Source of the DNA: Runella defluvii
GTDB lineage: Bacteria > Bacteroidota > Bacteroidia > Cytophagales > Spirosomataceae
Direction of reading: 5' to 3'
Assembly: GCF_014195535.1 (NCBI RefSeq)
Contig: NZ_JACIBY010000004.1
Coordinates: 285,945-349,944, forward strand
Length of the DNA stretch: 64,000 nucleotides
A program made the translations under genes and the position numbers. Below the pieces are notes generated by a model. The model was given only the letters and a program-made list of their open reading frames with translations. It did not search any database and had not been told where the DNA came from. Shown one piece after another: positions 29,401-38,100 of this stretch. Positions within the stretch are counted from its first letter, which is position 1. Every line of letters begins with the position of its first letter.

Positions 29401-29588
29401 TTGAGGACAATCGTAGCGCCAGGGATGGTTTCTCCCGTGTTGGACTTCACCGTCCCTTTTACTGTTTGGGCTTTTGTCGTTTGTGCTCTCAACGACAAGC
29501 CCGAAAACCCAATCAAAAGCGATACACACCAGATGACCAGGCACAGCTTTTTCTGAGTGGTGGAAATGTAGAAGTTAATGTTTCTCAT
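26445..29588 (-). CDS. xusA: SusC-family TonB-dependent transporter (first pair)
   Basis: A 1047-aa outer-membrane transporter, first gene of the minus-strand xylan operon. The signal peptide ends near LSLRAQ (about 36), followed by a CarboxypepD_reg domain (VKGTVKSNTGETIPGATIVL, FSITCPPNQTLVVSYVGY). The hallmark LNEVVVVGYGRQRKEGV comes before the plug (LILVDGVERP, VLKDASATAVFGSRGANGV). The barrel ends in FNLGLNITF with terminal Phe. All SusC features are intact. Transcription probably begins in the 321-bp divergent region upstream, where a TAnnTTTG match is found. The position corresponds to XusA. Confidence 0.94.
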   Translation of the reverse strand: MRNINFYISTTQKKLCLVIWCVSLLIGFSGLSLRAQTTKAQTVKGTVKSNTGETIPGATIVLKGTTRGVNTDASGEFSITCPPNQTLVVSYVGYKTKEVVVGAKTTINVVLEESLSELNEVVVVGYGRQRKEGVVASVTQTTNKELERAGGVSSIGAALTGNVPGLITNASTGLPGAEDPQILIRGRSSWNNSEPLILVDGVERPMTSVDISSVETITVLKDASATAVFGSRGANGVILITTKRGQTGKASIRATVNTIVKAASKLPKKYDAYDALRIRNEAIEYELATRPEGWRNYLPEAILGKYRNPANLEEAERYPNVNWEEALFKSHAISNNANLNISGGTNLVKYFTSADFLQEADLFKVYDNRRGYQQGFGFNRLNVRSNLDFQLTKSTVLKTNLSGSYGVRKSPWGFTGSEYGPWIDAYNAAPDLFLPKYADGSWGFYAPNQARAENSALSLAIGGVQYQTTARITTDFTLEQDLDMLVKGLRAAGTVSLDNTFVESNRGVNDLYNNTQRKWINPETGVATYQQAVDGITGFDFQEGIKWSPAAGSIGASQRRLFYQLQLNYNKTIAGKHNINLMALTNRNVFASGNTIPSYREDWVFRTTYNFHNRYTIEYNGAYNGSEQFAKDYRFAFFSSGGANWVISNEQFMKPIRFVNSLKLRLSYGQTGFDNLGVRWPYLEQWAYGGKSRLGVNGEGAEQSPYTWYSQSTVGNPTVQWEESEKYNLGLDFELFKGFVKGKADYFQDNRSKILLTGRSDVPSYFGAAPPVANLGAVKANGYEIELHFNKNLGKTRLWADLNMTHTENKILERATPELLPDYQKPEGMQIDQAYSYVSKGLYNTWDQLYGSTMHNVNDNQKLLGNYYLVDYNGDGVIDSQDRIPYGHTGWPQNTYNATFGLDWKGFSAFVQFYAVNNTTRQVVFTSLGSQSTTVYHEGEYWSPQNPTGTPIPRWLTTPFGDYRGNQYMFDGSYLRLKNAEIAYNFTPERSRKLGLNSLRIYLNGNNLIAWSKMPDDRESNFAGTGWASQGAYPTVKRFNLGLNITF

Positions 29589-29909
29589 AAATCAATGAAA
29601 ACATAATTTATTTGATAAATAATATGATATTACTGCTGCAAAGAAAGGGGGTGACTCAAAAATAGAGTAGCACAAATCACCAAATAAGCGCTACAAATGT
29701 TCAGTCATCTTAGAAAGTGTCAATTTTACACGATTATTATTCAAGAAGGCTTGCCCGAACCCGAAGAATGAAGAAGAATGGGGGAGGTAAGAGGGGGTAA
29801 TCTGGGTTCTTTCAGAGGGAAAACACGGAATAAACGTTTGACCTTTTAGTGATTTTCAATCCCAAAAGAATATATTTACTAGCGTTTTTGCTTACTCTGT
29901 TATTGATAT
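29589..29909. other. Divergent intergenic control region of the xylan operon
   Basis: 321 bp without a gene, between the SusC gene (minus) and the AraC/TPR regulator (plus). The part next to SusC is very AT-rich and holds a minus-strand promoter match (separate entry). The middle (about 29755-29820) is purine-rich (GAAGAATGAAGAAGAATGGG). Near the plus-strand start, TATATTTA (about 29870) is one mismatch from TAnnTTTG. The binding sites of the hybrid regulator should lie here, but I see no obvious repeated operator. Confidence 0.6.
29657..29684 (-). promoter_or_regulatory. Candidate promoter of the xus operon
   Basis: On the minus strand, TATTTTTG (29664-29657) matches the Bacteroidota -7 consensus TAnnTTTG exactly. 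A TTTG at 29684-29681 lies 16 nt upstream, slightly closer than the usual ~19 nt for the -33 element. Transcription would start near 29650 and give a leader of about 60 nt before the SusC ATG. Confidence 0.45.
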
Positions 29910-31826
29910 ATGTCTATTATGAACCGTTCGGATAGCGAGATTCTCGAAAAACTAACTCGGCTGATTGAAAATAATGTAAGCAATTCCGAACTTTCGTTAG
30001 AGGCGGTTTATAAAGAATTAGGAGTTAGTAAAACGCGCCTTCACCGCATTGTTAAAGAAAAAACCCAACTCTCTACGACGCTTTATATTAGGAGTATTCG
30101 TCTTGACAAAGCCAAGGCGCTGCTTGATTCTTCCAATTTGCGTATCACCGAAATCGCGGGTTTGGTAGGTATAGATAGCCCCCAAAATTTTAGCAAGTAT
30201 TTTATTCAAGCCTATGGCATTAGCCCTACGGAATACCGAAAAAGTAAAAATGATTTACCGATTCCGCAGGAAGTAGAGGCGGTAGAAGAAGAGGTTTTGT
30301 TGCTTGAAGAAACGCTGACGCCGCCGAGTAGCCCCATGACGCGTCGGAATTGGGTCGTTGTTGGCCTAATAATAATGGTGCTCGTGGCGGGCGGGGTGTT
30401 TTGGGGAATGTTAAAATCTTCGACGGCCAACGCTTCCGACGATTACATGCCGTATTTTGACAATTCCGTTGCCATTTTGCCTTTCAAAAGTCTTAACCAA
30501 GATCCCGCTTTGGCAGATGGTATCCTGAACGGCCTGCATTCATCGCTTTCGTTGATTGAAAACCTAAAAGTGATTGCCCAAGGTTCAACAAATCAGTACC
30601 GTGATACCAACAAACCCAATGGGCAGATTGGGAAAGAACTGGGGGTGGTGTATCTATTAAAAGGAACGGTCAAGGAGCAGAACAACGCCATCGAAATAGG
30701 ACTGACGCTGATACGCGCGCAGGACGAACATCAAGTTTGGAGTCAACAATTCAAAGGGGATTTGTCCCAACTTTTCCGATTGAAGAATGAGATGATACAA
30801 GGCATTGTGGCGCAATTGAAACAAAAAATTTCGCCCGCGCTTTTGCAAGAATTGGAACGCGTACCTACGCAAAATCAGGAAGCTTATCAGGAGTTTTTGC
30901 TCGGACGTACCTTATGCCTGACCCGTACCAAAGAAAAATTGCTCGAAAGTATTCTTCGTTTTGACAAGGCGTTGGCCTTAGACTCCACCTTTGCCGAAGC
31001 TCAAGCTTACAAAGCGAGTGCGTGCTTGTTTTTAGGAAATATGGGGTATCGGGAGCTACAGCCATCAATGGAGCTGGCCGAAGAGCAAGCGCTCAAAGCC
31101 ATTCAGTTGGATGAACACAACAGCACAGCCTATGCCACATTGGGCAATATTTACCGCGGGCGGTTTAGGTGGAAACAAGCCAAAACGGCCTACGAAATCT
31201 CTCTCAAATATCGCCCTAACGATGCCCAAACCATCTACTGGTACAGTCTGTTATTGCGCTCCATGGGCCAACTGAGCGAAGCCCTGCGGTATAGCACCAA
31301 GGCCGTTTCGTTAGATCCATTGTATCCCGTGATTCTCTCTGGTCATATCTGGAATTGTGCGTATGCCAATCGTGACGATTTAGCTCAAAAAGCCCTTGCC
31401 GATGGAAAATTGATTTTTGATGACTCCTTTGTGTATTACATGGCGAGAGGTGAGTATGAGCTGCACCACAACCGGTTCGACAAAGCCCTGAAGGAGTTTA
31501 CGAAAATGGAACAACTCAATCCAAACATGAAGTACGGGAATGTGAGCAGTGCTTTCTGCGCGGCCAGGTTGGGAAATTCAGCCCCTACTCGTACGTTGTT
31601 GAATAAAATGGGTAACCAAGCGCAGGATTTTGTCAGTAAATCCATGCTTTATGCTGGCTTAGGTCAAAAAGACAGCAGTTTAATTTGTTTGGAAAAGGCA
31701 GCTTCGATGGGGCGTGTCTCTTCCGAGATTTTAGTGACTCCCATGTACAGAGCCATTCGCAAAGAGCCCCGCTTCCAGGCCGTGCTCAAACAATTCGGAC
31801 TGCCCGCCTCTGCGACTGTTCAATAA
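29910..31826 (+). CDS. Membrane-tethered AraC-type regulator with TolB-like and TPR domains
   Basis: A 638-aa protein. A cytoplasmic AraC-type DNA-binding domain comes first (about residues 9-110; SLEAVYKELGVSKTRLHRIV, then ITEIAGLVGIDSPQNFSKYF and YGISPTEYR). A Glu-rich linker precedes a single TM helix (about 148-166, WVVVGLIIMVLVAGGVFWGM). A periplasmic FlgO/TolB-like domain (SVAILPFKSLNQDPALADGI, YLLKGTVKEQNN, HQVWSQQF; about 185-305) and several TPR repeats (about 320-620) complete it. The layout resembles CadC-type one-component membrane regulators, with the DNA-binding part inside and the sensor outside. It is divergent to the xylan operon and upstream of the first giant protein; either could be its target. 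ATG at 29919 is an alternative start. Confidence 0.87.
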   Translation: MSIMNRSDSEILEKLTRLIENNVSNSELSLEAVYKELGVSKTRLHRIVKEKTQLSTTLYIRSIRLDKAKALLDSSNLRITEIAGLVGIDSPQNFSKYFIQAYGISPTEYRKSKNDLPIPQEVEAVEEEVLLLEETLTPPSSPMTRRNWVVVGLIIMVLVAGGVFWGMLKSSTANASDDYMPYFDNSVAILPFKSLNQDPALADGILNGLHSSLSLIENLKVIAQGSTNQYRDTNKPNGQIGKELGVVYLLKGTVKEQNNAIEIGLTLIRAQDEHQVWSQQFKGDLSQLFRLKNEMIQGIVAQLKQKISPALLQELERVPTQNQEAYQEFLLGRTLCLTRTKEKLLESILRFDKALALDSTFAEAQAYKASACLFLGNMGYRELQPSMELAEEQALKAIQLDEHNSTAYATLGNIYRGRFRWKQAKTAYEISLKYRPNDAQTIYWYSLLLRSMGQLSEALRYSTKAVSLDPLYPVILSGHIWNCAYANRDDLAQKALADGKLIFDDSFVYYMARGEYELHHNRFDKALKEFTKMEQLNPNMKYGNVSSAFCAARLGNSAPTRTLLNKMGNQAQDFVSKSMLYAGLGQKDSSLICLEKAASMGRVSSEILVTPMYRAIRKEPRFQAVLKQFGLPASATVQ

Positions 31827-31872
31827 TCCCGAATTTTTCTATTACTGGCTTTTGCCCGCTTCCAATATAGCC

Positions 31873-31932
31873 TTTGGAACAATACACTAAGCTTTTGGAA
31901 CAATACACTAAGTTTTCGGAACAATACACCAA
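31873..31932. repeat. Three direct repeats with 21-bp period (candidate operator)
   Basis: The word GGAACAATACACTAAG begins at 31876 and 31897, and a variant GGAACAATACACCAAC begins at 31918. The period of 21 bp equals two helical turns, so all three copies face the same side of the DNA. The block ends about 20 bp before a TAnnTTTG match and lies upstream of the small lipoprotein and the first giant secreted protein. This is how an activator array looks; the binding protein is unknown (AraC- or LytTR-type factors use such spacing). Confidence 0.75.
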
Positions 31933-31953
31933 CTATTTTTCTTCCCTTACCCC

Positions 31954-31961
31954 TACTTTTG
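31954..31961 (+). promoter_or_regulatory. Candidate -7 box (TACTTTTG)
   Basis: An exact TAnnTTTG match placed just downstream of the three 21-bp repeats and about 70 nt before the small lipoprotein start. No good -33 TTTG is present, which fits an activator-dependent promoter. Confidence 0.45.
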
Positions 31962-32031
31962 CTTTATCAGTAAACGCATTGTTTCTGCGTATTCCGTCCT
32001 CAAATCAACTAGGCTAACAATCCCCTCAACC

Positions 32032-32139
32032 ATGACGTTAAGAAGGCTCTTCAGTGCGCTGTTGGCGGGATTGCTTTGCTTGAGTTGTACACATGACGAA
32101 AGCACTGCCCAAGCCAACAATGTACAGTTGGTCAAATGA
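32032..32139 (+). CDS. Small predicted lipoprotein, 35 aa
   Basis: A short open frame that reads MTLRRLFSALLAGLLC and then LSC at residues 17-19, followed by only 16 more residues (THDESTAQANN...). It has a basic n-region, a leucine-rich core and a lipobox-like LSC, so Cys19 is the probable lipidated residue. The mature peptide would be about 17 aa. It starts about 70 nt after a TAnnTTTG match and lies 54 bp before the first giant protein, on the same strand. I know no homologue. It could be a real microprotein or a decayed fragment; the complete signal-plus-lipobox pattern favours a real one. Confidence 0.5.
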   Translation: MTLRRLFSALLAGLLCLSCTHDESTAQANNVQLVK

Positions 32140-32193
32140 AAACCAAAAAATCAGCCGTCTCTCTATTTACCACCCTGCACACCCATAAATCTC

Positions 32194-35100
32194 ATGTCTC
32201 ACATTTACCCAACCATGACTCATTTTTACGCATCTATTTTAGGATTGGCCCGTATGTCGGGCTTCCCATCGGTTTTTAGCAGTTACTTTCTGATGGTGCT
32301 GGTAGGTAACAGCCTGATTAGCCAAACCGGCTACGGCCAATGCCCAACCTTTAGTATCTCGGCTACCACCAGTAGCCCCAACGGCACCACTGCCACCTGG
32401 ACAGCTCCGGGGCCCTACCTCATCCGTATTACGGCCAAAGGCGCAAAAGGCGGGGATGGTTCTAATAGTAGCGGTGGTGCCGGTGCTACGATTACGGGGG
32501 AGTTTAGCGTGACGGCGGGGCAGGTGCTGGAGCTGATAGCCGGTGCGCCCGGTCGTAATGCTATTGGTCCTGTTGCTGGTGGTGGTGGTGGTGGTGGTTC
32601 AGCGGTTCGCTTTCAAAACGGCGCATTGCTGCTTGTAGCCGGTGGTGGTGGTGGTGGTGGTGGTCTTTCTGGCGTTGGTGGCGGTGGTGCAAGTGGGCCT
32701 ACCGGTACCTCTGCTATTGGTGGTGGTGGTGGTATTAATTCGGGTGTTTCTGATTTTAATGGTAGTGGTGGTGCCGGTGATAGTGGTGGTGGTAATGGTG
32801 GTGGTGGTGCCGGTGGTGGTGGTGGTGCCGGTGATGGTGGTGGTCCTAGTAGTGGTGGTGGTGGTGGTGGTGGATATAGTGGAGGTAGTAATGGTATTGA
32901 TGGTATTAGTGGTGGTGCTGGTGGCGGCTCCTACAACGCGGGCACCAACCAAAGCAACGCCGCCGGGGCCAATGCTGCCGGTGGGGAAGTGGTGATTGAA
33001 TGTTTGGGGCTGGCAACACCAACTCTTAGTATCGATGATGTCAGCCAATTGGAGGGCAACGCCGGAAATACTATTTATACTTTTACGGTTAGCCTTGATC
33101 AACCTGCACATGCAGGTGGTGTGACCTTTGATATTGCTACGGCTAATAATACAGCCACTACAGCTGATAATGATTATACGGCCAAATCATTGACAAGTCA
33201 GACGATTCCACAAGGTAGTTCGACATACACCTTTACAGTGTCTGTCAATGGTGATTTAAAATTTGAGTCAGACGAATCTTTTTTTGTCAATATTACCCAT
33301 GTAACGGGGGCAAACGTTACGGATGCCCAAGGTGTTGGAACAATCAGGAATGATGATGCGGCTTGCTCAAGTAGTAGTACGGTCACCACTGGTACTACCT
33401 TTTGTAACGAAGGCGGCATTACAATCAATGATAATGGGGAGGCTACGCCTTATCCCTCCTGCATTTCTGTATCGGGCCTAACGGGTACGATTGAGAAAGT
33501 AACAATTACGCTAAAAAACTTAACGCACACCGCGCCTGATGACATTGACTTACTACTGTACTCTCCGACTGGTCAAAAATATGTTTTTATGTCTGATGTC
33601 GGCGGTACGAATGCCGTCACAAACCTTGATTTGATTTTCGACTCAAGTGCAGGAAGTGCATTACCGAACAACACGACATTGGCCAGCGGAACTTTCAGAC
33701 CGACCGATTTTGAGGTAGGTACCGATGTTTTCCCTGCCCCTGCTCAGGCGGGCCCTTATACCTCCGCGAGCACCACATCTTTGGGAATACTTTTTAATAA
33801 TAGTAATCCAAATGGCACTTGGTATTTGTATGCAGTAGATGATGCCGCTACTAATACAGGAAGTATTGGAGGCTGGTGTTTGAACTTTACCATGAGTTGT
33901 ACTCCCCCCAATATCACTGCCCCTACCGTCACCCAACCGACTTGCGCCAACCCCAAAGGCACGATTGTTGTCAACGCCACAGGAACGGGCACAATAGAAT
34001 ACAGTATAAACAATGGGGATACTTGGAGTACCAATGCCACTTTCAGTAACCTAGCTGCGGGAACTTATAACATCAAAGCACGTATTCAAGGCAGCAACCC
34101 TACCTGTGCGACGACTTACGGAAGCAACCCCGTCGAACTTACTTCGCCTCCCAATGTCACTGCTGGTACACTCTCGTCAAATGTAGCAAGCATCTGTCAG
34201 GGGGGAAGTGTGGACCTGACACAGGTAGGACAAACAGGTACCAGCACTTTTGTTATTTTCCAAAATAATGCAGCAATCGGCTCTTATGCCTCCATAGAGC
34301 AAGCAGAAGCATTTTTTGCCACTGCTGCCCCCAATCAGTATTGTGTCTATACCATAGCATATTTAGGGTTAAATAATGGCTGTGGTAATGTCGCTGGCTT
34401 CACGCTGGCACAAATCATTGATGCCTGTCTTGATGAGCAATGTTATGAAGTCGGAGTGCCAGTGTGTATAACGGTGAACCCTGTGGCAACTATCCAAGCT
34501 CCCACCGTCACCCAACCTTCTTGCGCCAATCCCAAAGGCACGATTGTTGTCAACGCTACAGGAACGGGTACAATAGAATACAGTATCAACAATGGGGATA
34601 CTTGGAGTACCAATGCCACTTTCAGTAACCTAGCTGCGGGAAATTATAACATCAAAGCACGTATTCAAAGCAGCCCTACCTGCGCGACGACCTACGGTAC
34701 CCCCATTGTGTTTTCTTCGCCGTTTTCTGCCACCGCTATCGATACCTGGACGGGTTGCGTATCTACTGATTGGGCGACGGCAGGCAACTGGCAAGACGGT
34801 AGCGTTCCTACGGCTACTGATGATGTAAATATCCCTAATGTAACAAACGATCCCGTTATTGGAGCGGGTACGGGTGCCGTGGCCAAGTCGGTGCTGGTCA
34901 TGGGCGGAGCGGTACTGACGATAAATGCTACGGGAAGCCTTGCTATCAACGGCGCAGTATCACCGCGTCATGGATTAGACAACTATGGTACGTTGGACAA
35001 TAGCGGTACCATCCGAGTAGGTAATACCAGCGCAGTTGGAGCCATCGGAATTGTGCATCGAAACGGCGGTACATTTAATAACAAATCAGAAGGCGCTATT

Positions 35101-38100
35101 TACATTGACCAAGCCGCGGGCAGTCAAGCATTTTATTCAAACGGCTTAATCAACAACGAAGCCCTTATCAAAATTGGCAGCAATGCAGCTGTTACTGGGG
35201 AGGGAATAAGACTAGAGGGTAATACGTTTAATAACAAAACAGGTGGCTCGATTTATATTGATTGGACGGGTAGCAATGCCATTTACCTAGTGAATTCGGG
35301 TACTGTGATGAATAATGAAGCCCTTATTGAAATCGGAAGCCAGAAGGATATTAGAGGAGTGGGGCTTCGAAGTGCAACTGGTTGCACGTTTACGAATAAA
35401 AGTGGGGGGGAGATACGTATCAATCGAATAGGTATTTTAAATACGAACGTCATAGGCGCTATTCGGAATGAGGGAACCTTCACCAACGATGCGGTGATTA
35501 CCATTGGAAATATTGGACTTGTTCATGCACAAGACGGTATTCTGAATGCTGGAAACAGTTTTACAAATAGTGCCACAGGAATCATTTCTATTGCTAAACC
35601 TTGGGGCAATGGTATATGGAACAGTACGGGTACTTTCCAAAATGCGGGCAAAATCACGATTAGTAATGTGTTTAATGCTAGTGAAGGAAGTTTTAGCACG
35701 GGTATTCTGAGTACGACAGCTTTTACCAATACCACAGGTGCAAAAATCTACATTGACCAAGTGCAGAGCGGCATTGTTTCTACCCGTGCGTTTACCAATT
35801 CAGGTTTGATTCAGATGGGAGAAAATGGTCCTTTGACAGGTAGCGGTATAGCTAATGTACAAGGAGTTAATGCCGTGTTTAACAACAATGCAGGTGGAGA
35901 CATCAGTATCAAACAAACGGCAGTAGATGGGGTGCAAAATGAGGCTGGTTCAATCTTTAACAATAATGCTTGTGCCAAGCTTACCATTTTTGATAATCTC
36001 AACAATGCGGGTACATTTACCAACACAGGACTGTTTACTGTTAATACTGCGCAAACGCATACCAATTCGGCATTGACCAATGATGGGGTCATTGAGTATC
36101 CACAAGGTAATTCAATACCAAACGTCACCAACAATGATATGATTGTAGCTCCAATGGCGGTTTGTGGAACAATAGGCACTTCTGCCCTTCAAATCGGTGG
36201 TGCCAATAACTTTACAGTGGGTAGTACGTGGTACAGCGACGCCCTGCTCACTACCCAAGCGGGCACGTATGACCAAGCATCCAATACATTCACATTGACT
36301 AATTTGGCACTGTCGGGTACTCAAACGATGTATTTCTCAGTCAACAATGCGAGTAACCCTTGTGCTAAGACGGTGTCGATTCAAGTGACGATGAAAGCAC
36401 TGCCTACGGCGGCGATTACAGGTGGGGGTGTTGCTTGCAAAGATGGAGCTTCCCCTACGGTTATTTTTACGGGTAATGGGGGGGCAACACCTTATAAATT
36501 TACTTATAAAATCAACGATGGTGCTCCGCAAACGGTGACAACCACAAGTGGCAACAGCGCCACTGTAACAGCTCCGACGGGTGTATCTGGTTTGTTTACG
36601 TATAGTCTATTGAGTGTAGAAGAAAGTTCTACGCCTGCCTGTAGTCAAACTCAAACTGGTAGCGTGGAGGTGACAATTCAAGGCAAACCCACTATTACAT
36701 TAACAACTCTTCAACAAACGCTCAACGAAGGCAACAGCCAAACCTTCTGCGACACGGATGCGAATCCAGTTAACGGTTTGCAGTTTAATGTTTCGAGTTC
36801 TTGCGTAGTGGGCAATCCCGTTTGGCGGGTACAAGTGGGCAGTGGTGCGTGGAGCGAGTGGATGACCAATTCACCAGTTTCCCAATTGTCCAATAACCAA
36901 CCCTACCGCTACCAAGCGGCTTGTGATGCGAGTTGTGCTGTGACGTACACGAATCCGATTGAGTTGACGATTAATTATCGATCAACGGTACCACAAAATG
37001 TGTCTCTACTAGTGGATGGTGTGACGATAGCAGTGGGCGAGACCAAGGAAGTGTGCAGTTTGGTGAATATTCCACTTAGTTTTAATGCCAATTGTGGGGC
37101 AAATGAAGTGACCATTTATTCGGTGGACGGTGGCGAATACAGCGCGGGTGTACCCGTTGGCTTGGTGGATAATCAGTACCACAATTACCGCGTACGTTGT
37201 CGCCAATCAGGTGGAACGGTTTCCTGTGTGGAATCAGAATCTGGCGTGATGCGGTTAAAATTGGTAGTAATACCTTCGGCACCAACGGTATCGTTATCAT
37301 CGACGGGCAGTTGCAACAGTGGTTCAAGCTTCAGTGGTCAATCGTCATGCGGAAGTTTGCGGACGGTTTGGTACAATGCCAGTACGAATGTGGCCTTGTC
37401 AAGTTTGCCTGCGAGCTTACCTTTGGAAACAATCTCATACTACGCTCGTTGTCAGACGGAAAATGGTTGTGTAAGTGAGAAGAGTAATGTAGTGACGTTC
37501 ACAGTGACGCCAATTCACGTCGCGCCAGCGATTACGGTGAGTCAAGACATTGTCTGTACAGGTACAACGGTGAAAATTTCAGCCAACTGCCCCGCAGGTA
37601 GCCAAACGTTTTGGAACACGGGCGTAACGGCCTCAAGTTTTGAGGTAGCGTTCAGCAACGTGACGAAGCAGACGTATTGGGCAAAGTGTCTTTTTGAGGG
37701 CGGTTGTCAAAGTGCTGAAAGCGTTCGCAAGGACATTTATTGGAATGCTTTTGTGGTGACGTTAATCAACATCGGCGACTCTAAATCGGCAGTAAAACCA
37801 GCCAACGACAAATCATTGTGGAGTAGTCAATTCATCACGCGAGATGGTGGTCCTGAATTGGAACAAAGTACGCAAGTAAATCCGACTTTGTATTACGTAG
37901 AAAATGCCAACAAACAAGCGCCTCGTTACTGGACCATCAACGTAGAAGCGTGTGGATTAAATACCGATGGTTCGTTGACGTTTGATATGTTGGCGACGCC
38001 TGAAATGGGCATAATTCGTTCTTTCAACACGCACGAAAACAACGCGCCGTATTTCATGTATGCTAACCGTGAGGGCTGGACGGAGTTGTACGCCCAAAAC

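Noticed and set aside
32136-32279. 47-codon frame starting MKTKKSAVSLF that overlaps the lipoprotein stop and the start of giant gene A
   Set aside because: The N-terminus looks attractive, but the frame has no export signal or domain, stops soon, and cannot be joined to gene A without a frameshift for which there is no evidence.
32599-33111. Antisense 170-aa Thr-rich frame
   Set aside because: It is the reverse of the GGT-rich polyglycine tract; ACC codons give Thr. It is a composition artefact.
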